Notes under the pieces: generated by a model
Told to the model about the DNA's origin: nothing
What the model saw: the letters and a program-made list of their open reading frames with translations, nothing else
Database searches by the model: none
Made by a program: the position numbers and the translations under genes
Shown here: positions 33,958-46,434 of the stretch, piece after piece
Layout of the letters: each line of letters starts with the position of its first letter
Numbering within the stretch: the first letter of the stretch is position 1
Source of the DNA: Diospyros lotus
Lineage: Eukaryota; Streptophyta; Magnoliopsida; Ericales; Ebenaceae
Direction: 5' to 3'
Assembly: GCF_014633365.1 (NCBI RefSeq)
Contig: NC_068347.1
Span: 32,964,116 to 33,028,115 of the forward strand
DNA: 64,000 nucleotides

Positions 33958-35833
33958 ATATGGCAGCCATCCAAGATTGACTCACCAAACGGTCCAAACC
34001 AGACCTCCTCTCTCAGCATCAGCCATGACCCAATCCGTAAGATCTCACGTGCCCAGCCAGCCTCATTCACCAAACCCCATTATGAAGATTAATCACCATT
34101 TATAGCAAATTAAGTATGCTTTCTAAATTATTTTGAAAATAAAAAAAAAAACCCAATCCTTTCCCTGACACAAAAGAAAGTTAATATAGAGAAATTTAGA
34201 AGTGAGCACACAATTGGTTCTAATTATTGAGTCAATCGAAATGCTTAAACCGGAATGATTAAATTTGTGTTAAAAATTGAGTTGAACCAATCAAATAAAA
34301 ATAAAAAATGAACAAAATGAAAATTGAAAAAATACAAAAAAAAATAATCAAACGGACCGAAAAAGCTAAATAAACCAACAAAATTGAAAAAAAAATGGAG
34401 AAATAGAAAAAAAATCAAAAACATAACTTCATTTTTTATATTTTGATCGGTTCACTTATATTAATTTTTTTCAATACGAAAATCGAATCAAATATAAATA
34501 ATTAAAATTGTTAAATTTAAAAATCAAACCTAATCGACCATTAACTTGAATCGAAATGAACTAACAATTTTAGTCGGTTTAATTCAATTATTTATTTTTC
34601 ATGAGAGTATAATGTGGTTGCTTTTTGTATGTATATTGGAAAAAATTCAAGTAGAATAAGACTTCATTTCCTTTTTAGAATTGTTAAAATCAGTTTGGAC
34701 CCTAAAAGGAGTTGTAGTCTCGACTTATCAAAATGATGCCATTTTGCATTTTTTTTTATCAATTTTTCTTTTTTTCTTTTTTTATCAAAATGACTCCATT
34801 TTAACAATCGTCATTTTTATCAATCTTCCATATTCAGTTGTCTCCTCTCCTCTTTTGTTTATGTTTCTTACCATGTGTGTATTTTTCGTTTTTCAAACTT
34901 GACCTATTTTATGTTGAAAACTTGAAATAAATAATATTGCAATATATTTTTTGTTATTATAAAAATTATTTTTTAAAATATGTTTTCACAAGAATAATTT
35001 CAAATGATCTAAAAATAATTTACTTTTTATTACTTATTTTCCTTCATACTACAGTTTTCAACGTCATAATTATTGCCATTGACCAAATAACACAAGAAGG
35101 GCGAATATATATGAATATATATGTATATGTATTATTCAATCAATTTGATTGATCATTGATAAATTTAATGTATTTTAAAATATTTAATCTAACTTATTTT
35201 AAACAATTACATTTATTGCCCTTTAACTATTTTTGAAACAATAATTAATATTGTCAATTTATATTTATTTGTGCAAAAATACTATTCCTATAAAAAAATT
35301 TGTCAAACTCTCACAAATTCACATGACACATAAAATTCATAACAATTTTATTTAAAATTAACAATAGTTCATAGTATTAAAGTATTTTTAATTTTAAATA
35401 AAATTATTTATTCAATTTATTTGTGAACATAAGCATACTTACAAATTCCTTTTCCTCATCCCAAAGATCACACCAAACTCATTTGTCTACAAATTCTTGA
35501 ATTATTTTATTTTATTTTTTCTAAAGAAATGTCAACATATTAGTCATCGTGGAATCAAACCATCACCATCTTTGAATGTCAACTGTCATCTGCAATGCCA
35601 TGCATGGTTGGCACTTGAAGGGCAAAGGGTAAACCCAAACAGCAATTATTGTGCAATTAATTAATTAATAGTTATTATTTTAAGAAAATAATTAAAATGT
35701 AATAATATATTTTATTAACTAATATTAAAAATAATTTATCTTATTTAAAAATAAAATATATCTAGTAAAAACCAATCATATTAATATGGCAATCATCCAC
35801 GATTGACTCACAAAACCTGACTTCTCTCTCAAC
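33958..35833. repeat. Segmental duplication, copy 3
   Basis: Starts with AATATGGCAGCCATCCAAGA, which recurs at about 35,787 (AATATGGCAATCATCCACGA). This suggests a tandem unit of about 1.8 kb. It shares blocks with copies 1, 2 and 4. The small open frames at 34,681-35,152 are AT-driven. A candidate unit junction lies at 35,787-35,833, where the next copy is interrupted by the solo LTR. Confidence 0.75.
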
Positions 35834-36430
35834 ATTAGTGTAACATCCCATTTTGGCATAAGATTATCACATAATTTAATGAGTTTAAAATATCAAAATT
35901 AGTTTGATAGTAAAAACAAGTCGTCAAATCAATCGCAGGAAGTGGTCTGAACCTTAATATTTAAGAAAAATAATATGATACTGCCGAACATTCGGAGATA
36001 AGATTTATGGTATTAAAAGAAATCAGAATCAAAACTATTTTCAGTACAATTATAATTGAGGCTAAAAAATCGAATCGTCGTAGAGGACTTTCGAAAAGTC
36101 AATGTAACCCTGAGGCGGTTCTAGTTTTGCATAAGAATCAATCTTGAAATTGTTTCAGAATGAAACAAACGTCTCGTGAGGGTCCAATGGTGAAATCATC
36201 TTTATCAAGTAAGTCTTAAGTTATTAATTTTAAAATTTCAGTATTCTAATCCAAATGAAATTGATTTCCGATGATATAATTGTAATAATGCAATGCCCAA
36301 AATGAGATTAAGAATTTAATTAAGAGATTTATATATAATTGTTATAATATATACTGAGCCAACTTATACATATTAATTAAGTTTTGATAATTAATAAAAA
36401 TATTTTTATAATATAAATATTTTCTTTTAT

Positions 36431-38010
36431 TCATGTAAAAAGTAAATTTATTTTGAATTAAAAGAGAATTGCTTTTGGACATATTTTCTTATTTTAATCA
36501 TTTATGTCTTAAAAGCTTATATTTGAATTTTCAAAATTTTGAATTAAAGGAGAATTATTTTTAGACATGTTTTTTTTTACTCATGCAAAAAATAAATTTA
36601 TTTTGAATTAAAAAAGAATTGCTTTTAGATATGTTTTCTTGTTTTAAATATTTATGTTTCAAAAGGTTGTATTTGAAATTTCAAATTTTGAATTAAAGAA
36701 GAAATGTTTTTAAACATGTTTTTTTTATTCATACAAAAAAGTAAATTTATTTTAAATTAAAAGAGATTACTTTTAGACATGTTTTATTATTTTAATAATT
36801 TATGTCTCAAAAACTTATATTTGAATTTTTAAATTTTGAATTAAAAAAGAATTATTTTTAAACATATTTTCTCTTACTCATATAAAAAGTAAATTTATTT
36901 TGAATTAAAGGAGATTTTTTTTAGGCATATTTTCTTATTTTAATAATTTATGTCTCAAAAACTTAGGGCCTATTCTCTTTCCCATTTTCGAGCCGTTTCT
37001 GTTTTCAATTTTTGAAAACATTGAAAACGTGGTCTTTTTGTTATTTTTCAAAACGCGTTTTCAAAAACAACTAAAAATTTTGTTAAGGAAACCCAAAACA
37101 ACATTGGGCATTTTCAGTGAAAATATATTGAAAACACAAAACAAATGCAAAACGCAGAAAACAGCCCCTTTCGGCACACACACACAGCCACTCTCTCTCT
37201 CTCTCTCTCTCTTTCCCCCTATCTTCTCTCCATTCTCCTCTTTTCTTCTGGCCATCGCCATTGCCATCGACCTTCAACTCCACCGCCACTGCGACCAGCG
37301 CCCCCCAACACCACCCCGACCAATACCGCAACCACCGTCATCGACCTAGCCCCTCACAGCCACCACCACCGCGACCAGCACCCCCATCGGCCATCGCGAC
37401 CAGTACCTCCACCGCCATCGCGACCAGCGCCCCCATTGCCACCGTGACCAGTGCCCCCCACTGCCACCTCCATCGCGACTAACACCCTCAACTGCCACTG
37501 CGAATAACGCCCCCCACAAAAAACCCTAGATGAAAAAGAAGAAGATGGGTTGCGGCTCCTAATTTGATTTTTTTTTTTGTGTTATTTAATTTTTTTTATT
37601 TTCTTATTTATTAAACTGAATATGTGATATGTTTTGTTTGTATTAATTTTTTTAAATGATATTTCTAAGGTTGTTGATTTTTTTATTTTATTTTATTTGA
37701 ATTTTATTTTATAGTTTATTTGAATCAAATTTATAATTTATTAAATAAAATATCATAATAACAAAAAAAAAAAAAACGTTTTTAAAATTTTAAAGCAAAC
37801 GTGTTTTCTAATTTTTTATTTTGAGAAATAATTTTTCAGAATGACAAAAAGAACGCATTTTCAAAAATTTCAAAACAGACACTCAAAACACAAAACTTAA
37901 AATGAATATAAAACTCAAAACACAAAACTAAAACAGAAAGAGAACACCACCTTATATTTGAATTTTCAAATCTTGATTTTTCATGCAAAAAGTACATTTA
38001 TTTTGAATTA
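36431..38010 (+). repeat. Tandem repeat of about 149 bp in LTR A
   Basis: Repeat starts (TCATG/TCATA followed by CAAAAAGTAAATTTATTTTG) lie at 36,431, 36,581, 36,729 and 36,878, a period of 148-150 bp. A last partial unit at 37,981 lies after the PIF element. LTR B has fewer units, which accounts for most of the size difference between the two LTRs. Confidence 0.85.
36966..37951. mobile_element. PIF/Harbinger-like element, 986 bp
   Basis: The inverted ends are GGGCCTATTCTCTTTCCC and, on the other strand, GGTGGTGTTCTCTTTCTG. The target duplication is TTA (36,963-36,965 and 37,952-37,954), as expected for PIF/Harbinger. It sits in the tandem array of LTR A. Neighbouring units read CTCAAAAACTTATATTTG through the site, so the empty site is present in the same array. 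The interior has a CT microsatellite and a proline/histidine-rich low-complexity stretch (37,145-37,500) with no transposase. Confidence 0.92.
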
Positions 38011-39118
38011 AATATGAGACATGTTTTCTTATTGTTTGAGAAAGTCTAAATATTTTTTGAATTTCAAACTTCATATTAACCCTTTCTTTAGTGGTTAAAA
38101 TGTTTATAAATACCCCCTCAAACTCATTTTTTTAGCATCCAAGTATTTCTATTGCATATCCAAAGCACCCGAAAGCTCTCAAACGCTTTCAAGCAAAACA
38201 TCCAAACAATCTGAAACTCTCGAAGCATTATTGCACATCCACCGAAGAGTCATAAGGCAAGAGAAGAAAAGTTCTTCAAGTCTTCTATGACAAATCTGAA
38301 CTTCTCTATTTGAGATTATAAATTTATTTATTTATTTATTTAAATATTATTATTTTGTATAATTTGTTCTTAATTGCTTATTTATGTCCAAGTGTGGACA
38401 AATTATTTGTAAGCATTTAAATTATCATTGTAGATTGTGTAGGTTTCCTAAAATCTTTAAAATCTAGGTGAATCTAGTTTCCAAGGTAAGTTAGGGAGAA
38501 AACCTTAGTGTTGGTGGTTTTTCTAGAACCCGTTGTAATCTAAGTGTGTATCTAGTTTTCAAAGTGAGTTAGTGTGAAAATCTTGGTGAAATTATTTTAG
38601 TGGAACTCCAAGGGTGATTAGATCTTAGGAGAGTGAACTAGATGTATATGAAGATATCGAACTGCTATAAATTATCTTGTACCTCATTGTATTTATTTTT
38701 GTTATATCTTGTGGCTTACATTTATTATTAATCTCAAATATAATTTATTATATTTATCAAATATATATTTTTTAATAAAATCATTAATCAAGAATATTTA
38801 TTAAAATTAAAAAAAATAATTACTCAATTCATCCCCTCTTGAGTAGTCATATCCCAATAGACCAACATATAATATAATAAATTATATATGACCAGTAATA
38901 GTTATAATATATAAATATATATACATATGCGTGGGGATAGAAGTGAGCAGCATGAGGGATACATATTATATGTATGGGCTCAAATTGGAAGCACATTGAA
39001 TTTGAGAGAAAAACGTTGCACGCAAATTTTGATATATTATATTATATATATATATATAATATTATACAATAGGTGCTTGGTGGCCAAGCATTCACCTAGT
39101 ATGTATATAGGTTTCAGC

Positions 39119-39643
39119 TAGGGCTAACAATAAGTCGAGCTGAACCGAGCTAAGTCGAGCTCGATTGATTTTAGCTTGGCTCATAGCTCGACTCGAGTTC
39201 GATATAAGCTAATTTTTTTTAGTTTGAGCTTGACTCGATGATGACTACGAGTTGATTCAGCTCAATTCGAAACTGACTATCACCTTACTTTTATGTATAT
39301 GTATATATTTAAATAATATATATGATATATATAATATATATTTAATTATATTTAAATAATATATTTATAAAATTATTAAGTATATATTTATATTATTGAG
39401 TATTAAGTAATAAATATTTTTTTATTTAATAAATTTATAAAATTAATATATATAAGTATATCGAGCTGGCTCGTGAGTCAAATGAGTCGAGCTAATGGTA
39501 GCTCAAACTCGACTTATTTACTAAATGAGCCAAATATTTGAGCTCAAACTTAGTTCATTTGTATCATGAGCTAACTTATTGAGTCAATTATTGAGTCGAG
39601 TCTTGAGCTAGCTCACGAGTAGCTCGGCTTATTGCCAGCCCTA
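39119..39643. mobile_element. hAT MITE, 525 bp
   Basis: The ends are TAGGGCTAACAATAAGTCGA and, reverse complemented, TAGGGCTGGCAATAAGCCGA. A perfect 8-bp target duplication GTTTCAGC lies at 39,111-39,118 and 39,644-39,651, which is diagnostic for hAT. Subterminal GAGCTCGA/AGCTCGACTC words are abundant on both sides of an AT-rich centre. No transposase. Confidence 0.95.
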
Positions 39644-40789
39644 GTTTCAGCGCAATGGCCAGAAGGCTTGGGAAGGAAGAAGGAAGAAGGAAGAAGGAAG
39701 AAGAAGAAGAGAGAAAGGAAGAGGAGGAGAAAAGGAAGGAAAAAAAGGATAATGGAAGAGAATGAGAGAAATGAAGGAAAAATAGGGAAAAAGTCTTCGA
39801 AAATCTCTGAAAATTTTAGGAATTAATTTGGGGCTAAAGGAACGTGCTTAGAGCCAGGAAAATTGAATCAGGCACGTGTTTTGAGGTCAAAACACGCATA
39901 CCGAGGAAGCCTGAGATGATAAGTTAAGGTGAGTAAGATTTTCTAGAAATTTTTTTAAAAATTAGGAATGTTATTTTATGAATTATTATAGAGAAATATT
40001 TGAGAAAATGTTTCAACAAATAATTATTTCGGAACTATCGAGGTGAAAACTAGGAAAAAAATAGAGGAAATTATGAAAAATTAAGGAAACATAGATTTTA
40101 ATGCTCTTTTAAATAAATATGATGTTTAAAAAGTATTGTGGCTCAAGGTTGTGTATAAGTAAGAGTGTTTGCAATTTAGCACGCAAATCAAGGTTTTGTA
40201 CGATAATCGAGGCATTGTGAATACATTCGAGATGAGTGTTCACCCCCAAAACTCAATTTATTGTGGGTGTTTCTATCCTAAAAACTTGGTATTTGTGCTA
40301 TCTAAATGTGTTGTGATTTCATGCAAAAATAGTTTTGTTGCATGCAAACAATAACCGGTGACGGTTGATTTTATGAGGGATGTTGGTCCCTAAATATTTG
40401 TACATGTGTATTGTATTTTATAAAATATTGTTTATACGATGCATTAAGTTGTGATATGTGGCATTATTATGCGTTTTGTATTGTTCATATGGAATGTCAA
40501 CCTGAAATGTTGTCTGGATAGTGTAACCGTAATTCTATTAGGGTGTTGTTGAAATAATGTATAGGGGTATCTTGTGCTGGTGTGCATGCCGGGATAGCCG
40601 CCTAGGTTTTCTGTGCCGAGCCGTATAGCTAGAGAAGTTACACTAGGACGACTGGTGATCCATATGGGATTTGAGTTGGGATTGGGTAGTGGTTTCTGAA
40701 TGCTTTTGAGTGGAAACGTAATTCCTGACATAATTGTGGTGAGTCGGGTTCTTGTATTGATGTGACCATCCTGGGCCGAGAGTGGTAAT

Positions 40790-42006
40790 TGTTGGTCTCT
40801 TACGGTATGACCACTTAAGAGGGGGTGAATTGAGTGATTAAATTTTTTCTCAATTTTAATAAAAATTCTCAATTAATGATTTTATTAAAAAATATATATT
40901 TGATAAATATAATAAATTATATTTAAGATTAATAATAAATGTAAGCCATAAGACATAAAAAAAAAAATAAATACAATGAGGCACGAGATAATTTATAAGA
41001 GTTTGGTATCTTCACATACACCTAATCCACTCTCCCAAGGTCTAACCACTTTTGGGGTTCTACTAAAATAATTTCACCAAGATTTTCACACTGTCTCACC
41101 TTGAAAACTAGATACACACCTAGATTACAACGAGTTTTAGGAAAACCACCAACATTAAGATTTTCTCCATAGCTTACATTGGAAACTAGATTCACCTTGA
41201 TTTTAACGGTTCTATGAAACCTATACAATCCATGATGATAATTTAATTGTTCGCAAATAATTGTCCACACTTGGACACAAATAAATAATTAAACACAAAA
41301 TATACAAGGCAATAATATTTAAATAAATAAATAAACGATGACTACAGTTTGAATTGAGAAGATCGGATTCGGCTTTGCGATCTCTTTTTCTCCTCTAGCC
41401 TTGTGGCTCTTCGGTAGATGAACAATAAATCTTTGAGAGGTTTGGAATGCTTGAAAATTAGTTTGAGAGCTTTTGGGAGTTTTGGATGTGCAATATATGT
41501 AATGGATACTAAAAAAAATGAGTTTGGGGGGGTATTTATAAACATTTTTGCTACTAAAGAAAGGGTTAATATGAAGTTTGAAATTCAAAAAAATGTTTAA
41601 AATTTCTCAAACAATAAGAAAATATGTATCACCTTTAATTCAAAATAAATTTAGTTTTTACATAAGAAATCAAGATTTGAAAATTCTAATATAAGTTTTT
41701 GAGATATAAATGATTAAAACAAGAAAACATATCTAAAAGCAATCTCTTTTAATTCAAAATAATTTTTTTTTTTGTATGAGTAAGAGAAAACATTTTTAAA
41801 ATAATTCTCCTTTAATTCAAAATTTGAAAATTCAAATATAAACTTTTGAGATATAAATGATTAAAACAATAAAATATGTCTAAAAGCAATTCTCTTTTAA
41901 TTTAAAATAAATTTACTTTTTGTATGAATAAGAGAAAATATTTATATCATAAAAATATTTTTATTAATCATCAAAATTTAATTAATACGAGCAAGTTGGC
42001 TCAACA
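40790..42006 (-). mobile_element. Copia-type solo LTR B (minus orientation)
   Basis: On the plus strand it starts TGTTGGTCTCTTACGG and ends GGCTCAACA, with the target duplication GTAAT/GTAAC (40,785-40,789 and 42,007-42,011, one mismatch). It is the reverse complement of LTR A. No internal region lies next to it. Because A and B are opposed and 1.9 kb of host LTR plus a hAT element separates them, they are two separate insertions. Confidence 0.88.
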
Positions 42007-42558
42007 GTAACATTTGTTCCTAAGGTGTCGAGGAGATGCGTTGATCTTGTCCCTCTTAAAGTAAGACCATGTTGTGTCAATGTGTCGGTGTGGTGATGTT
42101 GCCTTTAGAGAGATTGCTCTTTTCTCCTGAGCATTGTGAGGGATTTTCTTGGGTTAGGGCTTATTGGGTTGTGTTGGTTTGTTCATGTCTTGCATATATT
42201 TATGAAAATATATTTTGAACTCTCATTTAGATAATTCATTATCTAATACGTACTATGTCCTTGAAATATTCAAATGTTTCAGGTGAAAGCAACGGTGTAA
42301 AAGGAAAGGGATTGTCGAGGAGTGACAGTAATTGGAGAATAGTTTATAGTATATCACTTTCAATTATGTTTTACCTTTTAACAACATCATGTAAAATGTT
42401 GATTTGACTTTATGTTATGAATAAAGTAATTTTGGTTATATTTTATTGAAATTTCAATCTAATTTTTATATTTGAAATGATTTATTTATTTATTAATAAT
42501 TTTAAATTGATATGCTAAGAAGATGTAACGGAATGTTGGAGCGAGATGTTACAATTAG

Positions 42559-43666
42559 CCATGTTGCATTCCGTATGATTTCAGGTGCCCAGCCTCATTC
42601 ACCAAACCCCATGATGAAGATTAATCACTATTTAATTTAGCAAATTAAATATGCTTTCTAAATTATTTTTTAAAATACCCGATGCTTTGCCTGTACACGA
42701 AAGACAGTTGATATAGAGATTTTTAAGACTGAGCACTTGATGGATTTGATTATCTAATTAATTAAAATATTAAAATAAAAATAATTTAATCTGTTTTAAA
42801 ATTAAAACTGAACAAATATGATTACTGAACAAATTAAAAACTAAAAAATCCATACAAATACAAAAAAAAAAAAATCTAATTGATTGAGATAATAGATAAA
42901 AACTGAAAAAATTAAAAAAATCAAAAAAATGACATCAATTTTTATATTTTACTTATTTTGATTTTTGTTATAGGAAAATTAAATTAAATTAAAATAATCA
43001 AAATTACTAAATTCAAAAACCAAACTGAACTATACTTAACTTGAACCCAACCAACAATTTTAATGGATTCAATTTAATTATTTTGATTAAATCAAAATTT
43101 ACTCATCCTTAAAGATTTTTCAAATACGGAAATATATATATATATACGTCTTATAAATAATATTAACATTATTTAATCATGACAAATATATATATATATA
43201 TACACACACCAAAGCACAAGGGAGAGTTACCTTATATATATTTTTTCGTTTTCTGGTTCAACTTAAACCATTCTAAGTGGAATTTTATTAAAGCATTTGC
43301 TCAACTAATTTCGGAAGTCAATGCAAGTCAATTCCACCCCATGGGGCAGGCCCTTTTGAAAATTTTCTAATCTTGCAGTTAGGCCACCATGGGGTAGAAT
43401 TGATTGCAAGATTAGAAAAATATCAAAAGTCCCCCTCTTGATATTTTTGCAAGATTAGAAAATGATCAGAAGGGGCCTCCCCATGCGGTGGAATTGACTC
43501 GATAGTATTAGAAGAGAAAAAAAAATAATTTAAAAGAATATATCAAAATTTTAGTTAAAGAATTAAGAATTATATTTCTTAATAATTCTAGAATCCTAAT
43601 TCAATATATATATATATATATGCACAAAATTAGAAAACTCACATCAGTATAATGTCAGGCTGTGAT
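42559..43666. repeat. Segmental duplication, copy 4, left part
   Basis: CCATGTTGCATTCCGTATGA to about 42,740 matches copies 2 and 3. About 43,260-43,510 holds a small inverted arrangement of GCAAGATTAGAAAA and GTGGAATTGACT words. The stretch AAAGCATTTGCTCAACTAAT at about 43,290 recurs at 44,770 and, in part, at 44,510-44,560. No genes. Confidence 0.7.
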
Positions 43667-44239
43667 CAGGGTTGGCCTTATCCTTAACCTATATATGTCA
43701 TGGCATTAGGCTACCAAAATTACAAGGTCTCAAATTTTAAAAATTTATAATATTTATTTATATATTTTTTATTTTTTAATAATTAATATTTTATTTAAAA
43801 AATTAAATATAAAACATTATAATTTTTTTTAATTTTTCTTTATCATTTTTCAATTTTTAACCGTTGTTATGGTGTTCTCAAATCTCAATATCCCATAAAA
43901 CTCACTTTTCCTTTTTAATATCTCATGAATGTATAGTTTTTTGTTGACACTAATTTTCTTAGAGTTTCAAGAAAAATTAGTTTTATTTTTTTTGTTTATT
44001 ATTATAACTTATTTGATTTTTTTTTATATATGAGATATTATATTTTAGTTAAAAATTTATTATTATTAAAAGATTATTATATTTTATAATTAATTAAATT
44101 TTATTTTTTATTTAATAAAATAATATAATATAATATTTATGTAAAAAAATATATTTTTTATTTTTTTATAAAAAAAATTAAAGCTCAAAGGTCTCAAAAA
44201 ATTCTTTCGAAGCCCCAACTCTGTCGGGCTGGTTCTCTG
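43667..44239. mobile_element. hAT-like element, 573 bp
   Basis: Starts CAGGGTTGGCC, and the other end reverse complemented starts CAGAGAACCAGCC. Both ends continue into a related GGTCTCAAA/GAGACCTTTGAG region. The 8-bp flanks GCTGTGAT and GCCGTGAC agree at six positions, the differences being transitions. The paralogous segment at about 27,103-27,130 reads TTATGCCGTGAAGATGAGGG without the insert, supporting insertion at this site. Confidence 0.8.
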
Positions 44240-45540
44240 GCCGTGACGATGATGGGGGCATCCCCTGGATGACGTGGCGCCAAATTAGTGAAAAGGGCGC
44301 AAAAGAACAAAACAGCTCGTCTTTTGCTAAAGAGACTCAAAAGTAATATTAAACTTTTTGCAGAAAGCGCACCACGCATGGTTGGCAACAGAACCGCGAA
44401 GCATAAACACCAAATAGCCATTATTGTGAAATTAATTAATTAATTATCATTAATATTACTCATTATTTTAAGATAATAATTAAAGTTATTATTAAAAGGG
44501 GCCTCCCGTGTGGTGGAATTGACTTGTGAAATTAGTTGAGTAAATGCTTTAATAAATTCTACTTAAAATAATTTAGAAAGCAAAAGAAAGTTAGTATTGA
44601 AACTTTTTAAAGGCATGTATATATGTCTTATAAATAATATTAAAATTTATTTAATTATTAAGACTTTTTAAAAATATATGTCTTAAAAATGATATTAAAA
44701 TTTATTTAATCACTATATATATATATATTCATAAAAACAATCCAATGCATTCTAAGTGGGAATTTATTAAAGCATTTGCTCAACTAATTTCTTAAGTCAA
44801 TGCAAGTCAATTCTACCACATCGGGGGCCCCTTTTGATACTTTTCTAATATTAATATATAATGATTGCAAGCTTCTGCCCATTGCTCCTTTTATAAAGAA
44901 CCACTCCTTTGATGCCGTTGGCAATTGTTGGGTTTTGTTTTGATTTTTGCTAAAATTATAATTAAATTAAATTTAAATTATTGAAATCAAAGCTAAATTA
45001 TTATTTATTAATTTTAAAAATTAAAAATTATAATCAAATCATTCGGTTTTAATTTTAACCATAATTTTTTTAGTTTGATCCATATATAGGCAGGACATCT
45101 CTCGCGGTGGTTTTATTTTTTTTAAAAATATATTTAATGAGTTATTTTTATTAATAATTATTTAATTTTTAAAAATAAAATAATTTAAGATTATGTTTTA
45201 TTTTTTTTGTTAATTACTTTATAAATGTTAAATATTTTATATATTTGTAATGCATTAATTAAAATACTTGTAAAAAAATACATTAGTCAATATATATTAT
45301 TTATATATATAATATATTAAATAAATAAATATATTATATATATATATTCGATTCGAGTTTTGATTTGAATTTAGTGAAAATCATAACGAAATCATACCCA
45401 TTAAAAAAATATTCGATTTTTTTCCAAATTAAATCATTACTCAGTTAAATGATTTTTAACTACGTAGCAGTTCGATTTCGATTTGATTCCCCGCGATTAA
45501 GGCTGCAATTGCCATCTCTACTCACTATTCAATCATTGAA
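44240..45540. repeat. Segmental duplication copy 4, right part, and AT-rich DNA
   Basis: 44,240-44,440 matches copy 1 (27,115-27,215) and the GCATGGTTGGCA segment of copy 3 (about 35,600). From about 44,860 the sequence becomes AT-rich without coding signal up to the DUF247 promoter. Confidence 0.65.
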
Positions 45541-45545
45541 TCCTC

Positions 45546-45554
45546 TATATATAG
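45546..45554 (+). promoter_or_regulatory. TATA box of the DUF247 gene (candidate)
   Basis: TATATATAG sits about 30 bp before the start of a purine-rich leader, in an otherwise mixed-composition stretch. The usual plant spacing puts transcription start near 45,575-45,585. Confidence 0.5.
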
Positions 45555-45579
45555 CGATACAAACTGCCATTAAACTCCG

Positions 45580-45651
45580 GAATTCGACACCCTTGACACA
45601 AGGAAAGAAGAGCAAAGGGGGGAGAGAGAGAGAGAGAGAGAGGTGAAGCAA
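45580..45651 (+). other. Candidate 5' leader exon of the DUF247 gene
   Basis: GAATTCGACACCCTTGACAC, then a purine-rich stretch with a GA microsatellite (45,622-45,641), ends in GAAGCAA followed by the strong donor GTAAGT at 45,652. The matching acceptor is TTTGCAG at 46,105-46,111. The exact transcription start is unknown. Confidence 0.45.
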
Positions 45652-46111
45652 GTAAGTTCTTGATCAGCATTTAATTTTGTCTCTTGATCTGTTTATTAGA
45701 TCAAATTATTGGGTTTCATATAACAGATAAGTGCTTCGGCACGCACCAAATATATAAAAATTCCTGTATCGATTTGGTTTTAGGAAAATCGATCTTCTGA
45801 TTGGTACCGCTTTCATGAGTCGGCAGCTATTTGCTCATTTTCAATTCTAGTTGCCACAAAGGACAACTATATATTTCCATTTAACATAATAGATTTTGCT
45901 TTATTTATAGAAATAGCTATCTTTGCTTGCCTTTCACGTGACCTCTATATATACACACACGAACAGATAGGTCTGTTATCAAAAGTTAAGATCCCAAATG
46001 GAAACCACTGGATCTATAGCTTTTGTTTGCATGAAATGGAACGAAATTGATCCCATTTTTTCATGAAAAAATAACAACAGATTTACGTTTCTTACGGGTG
46101 AAAATTTGCAG

Positions 46112-46183
46112 ATGATTGAACATATCATCAAGAAAAGATTGAAGAGTGAAGAACAAATGAACGTGATTATGAACCGCCGGCGG
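46112..46183 (+). CDS. Candidate first coding exon upstream of the DUF247 exons
   Basis: Directly after TTTGCAG is an ATG frame of 24 codons (MIEHIIKKRLKSEEQ... ending NRRR). It is followed exactly in phase 0 by the donor GTAAGT at 46,184. The strong splice signals on both sides and the basic, helical composition speak for a real exon. Its partner would be the DUF247 exon starting near 54,491 (AAAG|GATCGAATTCC, phase 0, weak pyrimidine tract), with the non-coding LTR element inside the intron between them. This linkage is inference. If it is wrong, translation could start at the ATG at 54,475. Confidence 0.4.
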
Positions 46184-46434
46184 GTAAGTATTGGTGGTTC
46201 CCTCATCTCGAGTGGTAACTTAGACTTGTTCGGATTTCATTCAGTTTTCTTTATGATTCTCTAAGTATGACCTACTTAAAGATATAGACTATTTGAGGTT
46301 TTTCAATAAATTCTTATAAGAAAAAAAAAAAAAACTATTTGTATTAGATAAATATGTAAAAATTTGTGTAAACTCAGTTCTTAGAGAAGCTTAAAACTTT
46401 AATCTGGAGGTAAAATTAAATATTTTAATATCAT

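Larger units (their letters stand above)
36352..38867 (+). mobile_element. Copia-type solo LTR A (plus orientation)
   Basis: Its sequence from CTGAGCCAACTTATACAT to ATAGACCAACA is the reverse complement of LTR B at 40,790-42,006 apart from repeat number and one insertion. It ends CCAACA. The start is mutated (TACTGAGCC where LTR B has TGTTGAGCC). The flanks are AT-rich, and a TATAA duplication is possible but ambiguous. Without the PIF element it is about 1.5 kb. Confidence 0.8.
35839..42553 (+). mobile_element. Gypsy-type solo LTR carrying four nested elements
   Basis: Starts TGTAACATCCCATTTTGG and ends CGAGATGTTACA, with the 5-bp target duplication ATTAG at 35,834-35,838 and 42,554-42,558. 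The paralogous segments near 31,305 and 34,010 read through the site (GCATCAGCCATGA), giving an empty-site comparison. It shares CGAATCGTC and AAAGTCAATG stretches with the LTRs at 11,859 and 22,016, so it belongs to a related family. After subtracting the nested elements it is about 2.4 kb, matching that family. The nested elements are copia LTRs at 36,352-38,867 and 40,790-42,006, a PIF-like element within the first, and a hAT MITE at 39,119-39,643. Confidence 0.9.

Noticed and set aside
37029..37500. Proline- and histidine-rich frames around a CT microsatellite
   Set aside because: Low-complexity interior of a PIF-like element; frames open on both strands.
36352..42006. One large transposon with long terminal inverted repeats of over 1 kb
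   Set aside because: The arms have LTR features (TGTTG..CAACA, own target duplication for the right one), and gypsy LTR sequence with a hAT MITE lies between them. Two opposite solo LTR insertions explain it better.
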